DNA of 64,000 nucleotides. Origin: Streptomyces sp. NBC_01244 (lineage in GTDB: Bacteria; Actinomycetota; Actinomycetes; Streptomycetales; Streptomycetaceae). Shown piece by piece: positions 47,437 to 54,759 of the stretch (the first letter of the stretch is position 1; each line of letters opens with the position of its first letter). Made by a program: the position numbers and the translations under genes. The DNA is taken from positions 4,030,001 through 4,094,000 of the forward strand of contig NZ_CP108488.1 in assembly GCF_035987325.1 (NCBI RefSeq), given 5' to 3'. The notes beneath the pieces are model-generated. The model saw only the letters and a program-made list of their open reading frames with translations, had not been told where the DNA came from and ran no database searches.

Positions 47437-47847
47437 ATGATCAAGAAGTTTGCGGCCGGCGCAGCGGTTGCCGCCTCGTTCGTCGGTCTGGGTGCCGCCA
47501 TGGCCCCGCAGGCCATGGCCATCGGCAACGACAACGGCATCAACACCGTCAACGGCAACGGCGCCTCGCAGATCTACGGCAACCAGGCCACCTACGGCAA
47601 CATGAGCCCGCAGATGGCGCTCATCCAGGGCTCGTTCAACAAGCCCTGCATCGCCCTGCCCGCCAAGGCCAACGTCCAGTCCGTCCTGGCTCTGGTCAAC
47701 GTCGGCGTCCAGGACATCCCGGTCCTGTCCAGCCCGCAGAACCAGCAGTGCACCGAGAACTCCACCCAGGCCAAGGGCGACGAGGCTCTCTCGCACATCC
47801 TCAACAACATCCCGGTCCTGTCCGGCAACGCCTCCGCCGGCAGCTGA
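47437..47847 (+). CDS. rdlA: Rodlin
   Basis: This 136-residue protein has a signal peptide ending QAMA and the conserved rodlin body: IGNDNGINTVNGNGASQIYG, ALIQGSFNKPCIALPAK, ALVNVGVQDIPVLSSPQNQQ and CTENSTQAKGDEALSHILN. Rodlins organise chaplin fibrils into the rodlet layer. Symbol by family; the paired copy at 51445 is about equally similar, so A versus B is arbitrary. RBS AAAAAAGGGACC. Confidence 0.95.
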   Translation: MIKKFAAGAAVAASFVGLGAAMAPQAMAIGNDNGINTVNGNGASQIYGNQATYGNMSPQMALIQGSFNKPCIALPAKANVQSVLALVNVGVQDIPVLSSPQNQQCTENSTQAKGDEALSHILNNIPVLSGNASAGS

Positions 47848-47882
47848 CAGCGCCGCGCCGGCTGACACAGCACCGCGCCAGT

Positions 47883-47915
47883 GGGGCCGTCGCACCTTCG
47901 GGTCGCGGCGGCCCC
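47883..47915 (+). terminator. Terminator after rodlin
   Basis: GGGGCCGTCGC (47883-47893) pairs with GCGGCGGCCCC (47905-47915), one T-G wobble; the loop contains TTCG. Confidence 0.7.
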
Positions 47916-48098
47916 GCCGCATGTCGGGACCCGAATAAGGACCCTGAAGCAACCAGAAGAATCCGGCCACAATTCAGGACGAACGAGCATCTGAGTGAAT
48001 TGGCCGGAGGCGCGCAAAAATCCCCGGTTTCTTTTCCCGGACCCACTCGTTGTTAATTCTGCAGCGGATAGACCTCTGCGGGAAGGAAACGAAAACAA

Positions 48099-48332
48099 AT
48101 GACGTACAAGAAGGCAGTGGTGCTGGCCGCCGGCATTCTCATGGCCGCCGGTGCCGCCTCCCCCGCCATGGCCGACGCGGCGGCGGACGGCAAGGCCGTC
48201 GGCTCCCCGGGCGTCCTGTCCGGCAACGTGCTCCAGGTCCCGGTGCACATCCCGGTCAACGTCTGCGGCAACACCGTCAACGTGATCGCCCTGCTGAACC
48301 CCGCGTTCGGCAACACCTGCGTCAACGCCTGA
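48099..48332 (+). CDS. Short chaplin
   Basis: This 77-residue protein has a signal peptide (MTYKKAVVLAAGILMAAGAA, ending AMA) and one chaplin domain GSPGVLSGNVLQVPVHIPVN followed by VCGNTVNVIALLNPAFGNTC. It is almost identical in its domain to the chaplin at 47065, suggesting duplication. ATG 48099 follows GGGAAGGAAACGAAAACAA. A powerful terminator follows. Confidence 0.95.
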   Translation: MTYKKAVVLAAGILMAAGAASPAMADAAADGKAVGSPGVLSGNVLQVPVHIPVNVCGNTVNVIALLNPAFGNTCVNA

Positions 48333-48368
48333 CGAAGCGCCTGTGCCCGCAAGGGCAGACCTCCTCGG

Positions 48369-48408
48369 GGTGGCCTCGGAGTGCACGGCGGTGCACTCCG
48401 AGGCCACC
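48369..48408 (+). terminator. Very strong terminator between chaplin genes
   Basis: An 18-bp perfect stem (48369-48386 with 48391-48408) closes a 4-base loop GGCG. The core is GGCCTCGGAGTGCAC. It may also insulate the long chaplin gene from read-through. Confidence 0.85.
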
Positions 48409-48453
48409 TTCGATTCAGCACCGGCCGCTGGGCCGGTAGACAGGGAAGGACCC

Positions 48454-49602
48454 ATGCGACAGGTACTGAGCCGACAGGTACTGGGCAAGGGGGTGCTCAC
48501 CGCGGCCGCCGCGTCCAGTCTGCTGTCGATCGCGACCGGCGCGGCCTACGCGCAACCCGGGGCGATGGCCGAGGCCTCCCATTCACCGGGCGTGCTGGCC
48601 GGCAACAGCGTCTCGGTACCGGTCACCTTCTCGCCGAACGTGTGCGGCAACACCGTGGACGCCGGGGCGGGCCTCAACCCCGCCATGGGCAACAACTGCG
48701 CCACCACGACGGGCTCCGACGCCGGGCACGACTACGAGCGCTACCTCAGCCCGCAGCAGGCGGAGCAGGTACGGCGCTACGTCAACCAGCACGACGAGCA
48801 CGACCGGCGCGAGGAGCACGAGGACCGCCACGAGCAGGGCGGCTACGGCGACCGCGGACCCGAGCGTCAGGGCGGCTACGGCGACCGCGGCCCGGAGCAG
48901 CAGGGCGGCCACGAGGACCACGGGCCCGGGCAGCAGGGCGGCTACGGGGACTCCGACGAGGAGGAGTGCGACGACCACCCCGCCCCGGAACGGCCCGAGC
49001 CGCGGCCGCAGCACCCGCCGCAGCCGCACGCCGAGCAGCCCCCGGCCCCGCACCACGCGCCCCCGGCGCCGAAGCCGCTGCCCGCGCCCGAGGCGGAGCA
49101 CCCGGCGCCCGCTCCGGCGCCCGCGCCCGCTCCCGTAGAGGAGGCGCCCGCGCCGCAGCCCGAGCCCGTGCCGGTGCCGGCACCGGTCGAGGAGGCCCCG
49201 CAGCCGCTTCCGGCTCCGGCCCCCGCGCCGGCTCCCGTAGTGGAGGAGGCTCCGCACACGCTGCCCGCCCCGGCCCCCGTCGCGGAGGAGGCTCCCGCGC
49301 CGATGCCCCCGCACGGCAGCCAGGTCGTGGAGCACCCCGCGCCCGTAGTGCCCCCGGCCGACCAGCCGCCGGCGGCGCCCGCCGGGGACCTGCCCGTCGA
49401 GCTTCCCCCGGCACCGCTGCCGGCCCCGGCCCCGGTCCCCGCGCCGGCACCCGCACCCGAGGCGGTCCCCGTCGCGGAGGCCCCCGCACGGCAGGAACTG
49501 GCGGCGACCGGCGCCGGACAGCCCGTCGGCGCCGCGGCCCTGGCCTCGGCCCTCATCCTGGGCGGCGCCATTCTGTACCGCAGGTCCCGTAACGCCGCCT
49601 GA
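48454..49602 (+). CDS. Long chaplin with sortase signal and extended charged/Pro-rich stalk
   Basis: This 382-residue protein has a signal peptide and a single chaplin domain (about residues 44-80: SPGVLAGNSVSVPVTFSPNV, CGNTVDAGAGLNPAMGNNC). A His/Glu/Gly-rich repeat region follows (QGGYGDRGPE units), then about 180 residues of Pro/Ala/Glu repeats, and finally the sortase motif LAATG, a hydrophobic helix and a basic tail. Sortase E-type enzymes would anchor it to the wall. The known long chaplins of S. coelicolor have two chaplin domains; only one is seen here, which is unusual. Confidence 0.88.
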   Translation: MRQVLSRQVLGKGVLTAAAASSLLSIATGAAYAQPGAMAEASHSPGVLAGNSVSVPVTFSPNVCGNTVDAGAGLNPAMGNNCATTTGSDAGHDYERYLSPQQAEQVRRYVNQHDEHDRREEHEDRHEQGGYGDRGPERQGGYGDRGPEQQGGHEDHGPGQQGGYGDSDEEECDDHPAPERPEPRPQHPPQPHAEQPPAPHHAPPAPKPLPAPEAEHPAPAPAPAPAPVEEAPAPQPEPVPVPAPVEEAPQPLPAPAPAPAPVVEEAPHTLPAPAPVAEEAPAPMPPHGSQVVEHPAPVVPPADQPPAAPAGDLPVELPPAPLPAPAPVPAPAPAPEAVPVAEAPARQELAATGAGQPVGAAALASALILGGAILYRRSRNAA

Positions 49603-49630
49603 CGTCATTACCGGTAATCGGAAGAAATAT

Positions 49631-49664
49631 CGGCCGGAGAGTCCCTTGTCGGATTCTCCGGCCG
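49631..49664 (+). terminator. Terminator after long chaplin
   Basis: CGGCCGGAGAGTCC and GGATTCTCCGGCCG arms with loop CTTGTC, one internal mismatch. Confidence 0.75.
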
Positions 49665-49768
49665 TTGCCGTGTTCGGTTCCGCGTTTCCGTGGCGGCGGG
49701 GAATCGTTAACCAGGTCGAAAGTGGCGCGACGGTCGTCACTGGTCACCCCTGGAAAAGGATTCTGACA

Positions 49769-50116
49769 ATGAAGCTCTCGAAGGTCGCCGCAGTCGTCGT
49801 CGGCTCCGTCGCCGCCCTCGGCGCCACCTCTCCCGCCTTCGCCGCCACCGAGGCGCCGGCCGTCCCCATGAGCCTGACGAGCGGGCTCACGGCGGTCACC
49901 GACTCGGTGAACCCCGTATCGGCGGCGCTGCCGCAAACCGTGGGCAACGGGCTGGCCGAGCAGGGCGAGAGCGTCCAGAAGGTCGTGACCACCGTCCAGA
50001 AGGTCAACGAGGTCCGCAACGACGCTCCGGCCGAGGTGATGAACCTCGCCAACGGGGCCACCCAGGCCTCGCCGCTGCTCGGCGGAGTGAAGCTCAACGG
50101 CGGCTCCAAGCACTGA
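49769..50116 (+). CDS. Small secreted protein of the chaplin cluster
   Basis: This 115-residue protein has a signal peptide (MKLSKVAAVVVGSVAALGAT, ending AFAA) and a Ser/Thr/Val-rich mature part with a heptad-like helix (GLAEQGESVQKVVTTVQKVN). No Cys and no chaplin domain. Position between chaplin genes suggests a surface role. ATG 49769 follows GAAAAGGATTCTGACA. I recognise no family. Confidence 0.75.
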   Translation: MKLSKVAAVVVGSVAALGATSPAFAATEAPAVPMSLTSGLTAVTDSVNPVSAALPQTVGNGLAEQGESVQKVVTTVQKVNEVRNDAPAEVMNLANGATQASPLLGGVKLNGGSKH

Positions 50117-50139
50117 CGGGCCTGCCCGTTCCGCTGCCG

Positions 50140-50188
50140 ACACGACTGTGGGCGCCCCCGGCCTCGCCGGTGGCGCCCACAGTCGTGT
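50140..50188. terminator. Bidirectional terminator with a 17-bp stem
   Basis: ACACGACTGTGGGCGCC (50140-50156) and its exact complement (50172-50188) separate the convergent genes at 49769 and 50202. Confidence 0.9.
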
Positions 50189-50201
50189 GTTGCGTCGAAC
50201 G

Positions 50202-50441
50202 TCAGTCGTTGACGCAGACGTTGCCGAACGCCGGGTTCAGCGCGCCGATCACGTTCACGGAGTTGCCGCAGACGTTGATCGGAATGTGGACCGGGACCTG
50301 CGCCAGGTTCCCCGAGAGGACACCGGGGGAACCCACGGCCGCACCCTCGGCCTTGGAGTCGGCCATTGCGGAGCCGGCGGCACCGGCCGCAGCGAGACCA
50401 GCGGTGGCCAGGACCAGGGCGGCCTTCTTGGCAGTGTTCAT
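50202..50441 (-). CDS. Short chaplin on the opposite strand
   Basis: This 79-residue protein has a signal peptide (MNTAKKAALVLATAGLAAAG, ending AMA) and a domain GSPGVLSGNLAQVPVHIPIN followed by VCGNSVNVIGALNPAFGNVC. The two Cys and the NVIGALNPAFGN pattern are intact. Its orientation differs from the other chaplins. ATG 50441 is preceded on the minus strand by AAGAGAAGGTGCACTTCCC. It probably has its own promoter, shared with no neighbour. Confidence 0.95.
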   Translation of the reverse strand: MNTAKKAALVLATAGLAAAGAAGSAMADSKAEGAAVGSPGVLSGNLAQVPVHIPINVCGNSVNVIGALNPAFGNVCVND

Positions 50442-50597
50442 GGGAAGTGCACCTTCTCTTCGATGTTCTGCCCCGATTCCGGGGCTCACATCGAGCGAAA
50501 CGGTCCACCTTCCCAGACGACACGGTTCTGCACGCGATCAGACCTGTTCAGCCCAATAGTCGTAACCGCGTGCGGGTCCGCGGACGGATCTCGGTGC

Positions 50598-51164
50598 TTA
50601 CGGAAGGAACTCCGCGAACGACGGGATCTTCGGGACGAGGCCCGTCGGTGTCCCGGGTACCGCCGGTATGGCCGGCACGGCCGGCAACGCACCCGCGGGC
50701 GGGGCCGCGGGTTCGGAGACCGGGAGCGCCGGTACCTCGGGGATCGGGACGTCGGGGATCGGAACGTCGGGGATCGGGATGTCGGGGATCTCCGGAACCG
50801 CCGGGATCGCCGGGATCGCCGGGATCGCCGGGAGCTGCAGGTCCGGAAGGCCGGGGATCGCGGGGATCTGCGGCAGGGAGGGGAGCGCGGGCAGTTTGAT
50901 CTCGGGGAGCGTGATCCCCGGCAACAGGGTGCCCAGGCTCTTCGTCAGGTTCGCCAGGATCTCGGAGACCGCGGCGAGGGCGTCTTCGACGGGACCCGCC
51001 GCCGCCACCCTCTCGTTGATCTCCTCCTGGGCCGTCGCCACTCGGCTCGCGGCGGCACCGGCACCTTCCGCGGCGCCCGCGGGGGCTGCCGCGCCGGTGA
51101 GTATGACGACCGCCAGGGCCGACGGGACGAGGACGCGGATGCGGGAGGCCTTGGTGCGGTGCAT
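50598..51164 (-). CDS. Secreted Pro/Ile/Leu-repeat protein in the chaplin cluster
   Basis: This 188-residue protein has a signal peptide (MHRTKASRIRVLVPSALAVV, ending GAA), a helical segment of about 50 residues, and a long tract of x-P-x-I-P-type repeats (LPAIPAIPAIPAVPEIPDIP, split further as PIPDVPIPDVPIPEVP). The repeats are hydrophobic rather than charged, so the protein could coat or crosslink surfaces. No known family. It lies between a chaplin and a rodlin gene. Confidence 0.8.
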   Translation of the reverse strand: MHRTKASRIRVLVPSALAVVILTGAAAPAGAAEGAGAAASRVATAQEEINERVAAAGPVEDALAAVSEILANLTKSLGTLLPGITLPEIKLPALPSLPQIPAIPGLPDLQLPAIPAIPAIPAVPEIPDIPIPDVPIPDVPIPEVPALPVSEPAAPPAGALPAVPAIPAVPGTPTGLVPKIPSFAEFLP

Positions 51165-51444
51165 GAGTGTTCCTTCTGGTGGTCGCTCGGAAGCGGACCC
51201 GAGCGATCCGCTTCCTTACCCACCGTGCGAAGGGGTTGTACGGAGCGCAACACGAGCGCGGGGGCCCGCACCCCGCTGCGGGGTGCGTACGGGCTTCGCG
51301 CACGCGTCCGGGGGCGACTCACCCCACCCGGGGAAAACCTGCCCCCGGACAGGCCGTTTGAGTGAAGCAGCGGAACCAACCCTTCACGAAGGCAGTTGAT
51401 CAGGGCGCTCCACTTGCGGGCACTCGTGCGACAAAAGGATCAAA

Positions 51445-51855
51445 ATGTTCAAGAAGATCATGACTGCCGCCGCGGTCACCGCCGCCGCCGTCGGCGCGGG
51501 CGCTGCTGCTGCCGCCCCCGCCATGGCCATCGGCAACGACAACGGGATCAACACCGTCAACGGGAACGGTGCCGTCCAGGCGTACGGCAACCAGAAGACG
51601 CACGGTGACATGAGCCCGCAGCTCGGCGTCGTCCAGGGCACCCTGAACAAGCCCTGCATCGGTCTGCCGGCCAAGGTCAACGCCCAGTCGCTGATCGCCC
51701 TGGTCAACGTCGGTGTCCAGGACATCAACGTCCTGTCCAACCCGCAGAACCAGCAGTGCACCGAGAACTCCACCCAGGCCAAGGGCGACGAGCCGCTCTC
51801 GCACATCCTCAGCAACATCCCGGTCCTCTCGGGCAACGTCTCCGCCAACAGCTGA
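51445..51855 (+). CDS. rdlB: Rodlin
   Basis: This 136-residue rodlin has a signal peptide and the body IGNDNGINTVNGNGAVQAYG, KPCIGLPAKVNAQSLIALVN and CTENSTQAKGDEPLSHILSN. It is very similar to the rodlin at 47437, same length. It works with chaplins to form the rodlet layer. A and B labels are arbitrary. It ends the cluster before a strong terminator. Confidence 0.95.
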   Translation: MFKKIMTAAAVTAAAVGAGAAAAAPAMAIGNDNGINTVNGNGAVQAYGNQKTHGDMSPQLGVVQGTLNKPCIGLPAKVNAQSLIALVNVGVQDINVLSNPQNQQCTENSTQAKGDEPLSHILSNIPVLSGNVSANS

Positions 51856-51945
51856 TCTCCGCTCCCGATCTACGGTCCGGGACCCCGTGGTCCACATACA
51901 CGGCGCCCGTGGAGCGACGCGTTCGAAGAAGCGGTGTGACGTGAC

Positions 51946-51980
51946 GAGGGCCCCGGCAGCGTCCAGCTGCCGGGGCCCTC
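51946..51980 (+). terminator. Terminator after the second rodlin
   Basis: A perfect 15-bp stem, GAGGGCCCCGGCAGC with its complement, loop GTCCA. Confidence 0.9.
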
Positions 51981-51998
51981 GCATGTCGTCCGGCGCCC

Positions 51999-52640
51999 TC
52001 AGCCGGTCCAGAAGTCCCACCACCGGGTCAGGATCAGCATCCCGATCACGCCGGTGTGCAGGACGGGCGGGGCCCAGCCGAAGTCTGCGAAGAAGTTCCG
52101 TACCGGTGCGGGCGCGGGGAGGATCCCCGTACGGACGGTGTGGGCGGTGACCGCCCAGAACATCAGCAGGGTGGCCAGCCAGGTCAGGCAGCACCACAGG
52201 CAGAGCGCGTTGATCTCGTAGAGCGACTGGACCATGAGCCAGGAGCAGAATCCGACGCCGAAGAGCATGCCGGCGCCCAGACCGAGCCAGAACCAGCCGC
52301 GGTGGCGGGCCCCGGCCAGCAGGCCGGCGCCGACGCACACGACCGCCCCGTAGGCGACCAGCCCGAGCATCGGGTTCGGGAAGCCGAAGGCCGCCGCCTG
52401 CTCGCTCTTCATCACGCTGCCGCAGGAGACCACCGGATTGAGACTGCAAGCCGGCTTGAAGTCCGGGTTCTCCAGCAGCAGGAACTTGTCCAGGGTGATG
52501 ACCCAGGCGGCCAGCACTCCGGCGGCTCCGGTGAGCAGCAGCAGCCAGGCCAGCCCGCGGGGTGCTGCGATCGGTTCTGCGTCCTTGCGGTTGTGGGGCC
52601 TGCCCTGCTGGCGGGGGACGCCCACGGTATTTGTTGCCAT
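51999..52640 (-). CDS. Vitamin K epoxide reductase-family disulfide oxidase
   Basis: This 213-residue membrane protein has about four or five hydrophobic segments. The Cys pair in ACSLNPVVSCGSV and the CxxC active site CLWC (EINALCLWCCLTW) are conserved. Bacterial VKOR proteins re-oxidise a Dsb-like partner and so drive disulfide formation outside the membrane. Chaplins and rodlins encoded next door contain Cys, so it may serve them; this is inference from position only. Confidence 0.88.
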   Translation of the reverse strand: MATNTVGVPRQQGRPHNRKDAEPIAAPRGLAWLLLLTGAAGVLAAWVITLDKFLLLENPDFKPACSLNPVVSCGSVMKSEQAAAFGFPNPMLGLVAYGAVVCVGAGLLAGARHRGWFWLGLGAGMLFGVGFCSWLMVQSLYEINALCLWCCLTWLATLLMFWAVTAHTVRTGILPAPAPVRNFFADFGWAPPVLHTGVIGMLILTRWWDFWTG

Positions 52641-52832
52641 ACGGTCATGCTCCCGCCCTTGTGCCCGCTATCCGGCCCAACCATGCTCATCGACATGGAG
52701 GTTGACCTGAAGGGGTGGCTGGAACCCCTGGCGCTTCCCGGACGTTTTACCGAACCCCGGACGTGATGTCAGACCCAGGGGCTACGTTGAGCTTCCGCGA
52801 AGTGACAAGCTGCGACGGCCTGGAGACCCACC

Positions 52833-53603
52833 TTGAGCGATCCACACGAGACAACCGAGGCGCACCTCGATCGACTCCTGGGCCGCGCCCTCAACTCCTT
52901 CGACCTGCCGGACGCGTTGGTCGAGCGACTGGGCACGGCGCTCGCCCACAGGTCCTCCCTCCACACCACCCGCCGCAGTGCGGCGGCGGGACCGTGGCGG
53001 GAGATACACCGGCACGCCTACCTGCTCTCGGACGGCGATTCCGTGGTCCTGTGGGAGCTGGCGCACCGTCAGGACGCCGACCTCTCGATACGGTACGAGG
53101 TCTTCGCGAGCAAGGCGGAGACCTGCCTCGCGGCGGCCCGGCTCTTCGGCGAGGTCCCCTCGCAGGTGGCGCGGGAGCTCGTGGAGGTGACGGTGGAGGA
53201 GGAGCCGGACAGCGACATCGCCGTGCTGAGCGCGCTGTTCACCCATCCGACCCCGGCCCAGCGGCACCGCGAGTACGGGGTGGAGGAATCCGCGGACCAC
53301 GCCCGCCGGGTGTTGCGCCGCGCGGAGAACCCGGACCGGCCCGGCGAGCAGGTGGCCCTGCTGCTGCGGTCGGCCTACGCGCACCAGATCACGCAGGTGT
53401 TCGGCACCCGGCAGTGCCTGGCGGACGGGCGGGACGCGGGCTTCAGCCTGTACGAGCACTCCTTCGTCCTGCTGGACGGGAGCGAGTTCAGCCTGTGGGA
53501 GGTCGAGCACACGGTGACGCCGGACGGGCGCCACATGTGCGAGGTCTACGAGACCGAAACGGCCGCGCGCGGAGCCATGGAGCTCCGCGCGCGGGTGAGG
53601 TGA
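52833..53603 (+). CDS. DUF6227-like conserved protein
   Basis: This 256-residue protein is cytosolic, with no signal or membrane helices. It starts at TTG 52833 (LSDPHETTEAHLDRLLGRAL). The segments VVLWELAH and FSLWEVEHTVTPDG appear twice-like, suggesting duplicated halves. The pattern fits the Streptomyces DUF6227 group as I recall it. A convergent PTS gene lies 24 bases downstream. Function unknown. Confidence 0.7.
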   Translation: MSDPHETTEAHLDRLLGRALNSFDLPDALVERLGTALAHRSSLHTTRRSAAAGPWREIHRHAYLLSDGDSVVLWELAHRQDADLSIRYEVFASKAETCLAAARLFGEVPSQVARELVEVTVEEEPDSDIAVLSALFTHPTPAQRHREYGVEESADHARRVLRRAENPDRPGEQVALLLRSAYAHQITQVFGTRQCLADGRDAGFSLYEHSFVLLDGSEFSLWEVEHTVTPDGRHMCEVYETETAARGAMELRARVR

Positions 53604-53627
53604 CGGGGCTGGGGACGGGGACGGCGG

Positions 53628-54710
53628 TCAGGCGGCGACGGTGACCTTCGCCGGGTCCGGCAGGGGCTCCGCTTCGGCGGCCCCTGCCTGCTGCGGCGGG
53701 GTCTGCTCCTGCTTGCGCATTCCCTTGAGGAGGACGACCAGGCCGGCGGTGGTGGCCGTACCGGCGGCGATCGCGATCAGGTAGAGCAGCGGGTTGCCGA
53801 TCAGCGGGATGACGAAGATGCCGCCGTGCGGGGCCCTCAGGGTGCACTCGAAGGCCATCGAGAGGGCTCCGGTGACCGCGCCGCCCACCATGGAGGCCGG
53901 GATCACGCGCAGCGGGTCGGCCGCGGCGAACGGGATGGCGCCCTCGCTGATGAAGGAAGCGCCGAGGAACCAGGCGGCCTTGCCGTTCTCGCGCTCGGTC
54001 TTGGAGAAGAGCCGGCCGCGGACCGTGGTGGCCAGCGCCATCGCCAGCGGCGGCACCATGCCGGCGGCCATCACGGCGGCCATGACCTTGAGGCTGCCCT
54101 CGTTGGGGGTGGCGAGGCCGCCGATGGCGAAGGCGTAGGCCACCTTGTTGAGCGGGCCGCCGAGGTCGAAGCACATCATCAGGCCGAGGATGACGCCGAG
54201 GATGATCGCGTTGGCGCCGGAGAGGCCCGACAGCCAGTCGGTGAGGGCCTGCTGGAGCGAGGCGACGGGCTTGCCGACGACCAGGAACATCAGGAACGCG
54301 GTGACGGCGGAGCCGATCAGCGGCAGGACGACCACCGGCATGATCCCGCGCAGGGCGGTGGGGATCTTCACCCGCTGCACGGCGAGCACGGTGCCGCCCG
54401 CGATGAGGCCGGCGATCAGGCCGCCGAGGAAGCCGGCGTTGATGGTGAGGGCCACGGCGCCGCCGACGAAGCCGGGGACGAGACCGGGCCGGTCGGCCAT
54501 GCCGTAGGCGATGTAGCCGGCGAGGACGGGGACCAGGAAGCCGAACGCGAGGCCGCCGGTCTGGAAGAGCAGCGCGGCCCAACTGGCGGCCTCGGTCCAC
54601 ACGAAGTGCTCGGCGACCGAGGGGGCGGTGTTGATCTCGTACCCGCCGATGGCGAAGGCGAGGGCGATGAGGAGGCCGCCGGCGGCGACGAACGGGACCA
54701 TGTAGCTGAC
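53628..54710 (-). pseudogene. fruA: Fructose PTS transporter, EIIC part, 5' end cut off by an integrated element
   Basis: About 358 residues remain from SYMVPFVAAGGLLIALAFAI to the stop. All nine or so membrane segments of the fructose EIIC and the motif FECTLRAPHGGIFVIPL are present, but the EIIA/EIIB domains that phosphorylate the sugar are absent. Codons in frame continue to 54710 and meet a stop at 54714-54716 in the foreign DNA. The rest of the gene should lie at the element's other end. Fructose uptake by this system is presumably disabled while the element is integrated. Confidence 0.85.
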
Positions 54711-54759
54711 GCACTACTATCGCTCAGACACTTGCCCTTGTCGCGAGAGGTTAGCAGCG
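54698..54759. other. Junction of integrated element and fruA (att site)
   Basis: Host PTS coding sequence (encoding VSYMVPF) runs up to about 54710; foreign sequence ACTACTATCGCTCAGACACT follows, up to the integrase start. The crossover dinucleotide cannot be identified from one end. Confidence 0.65.
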
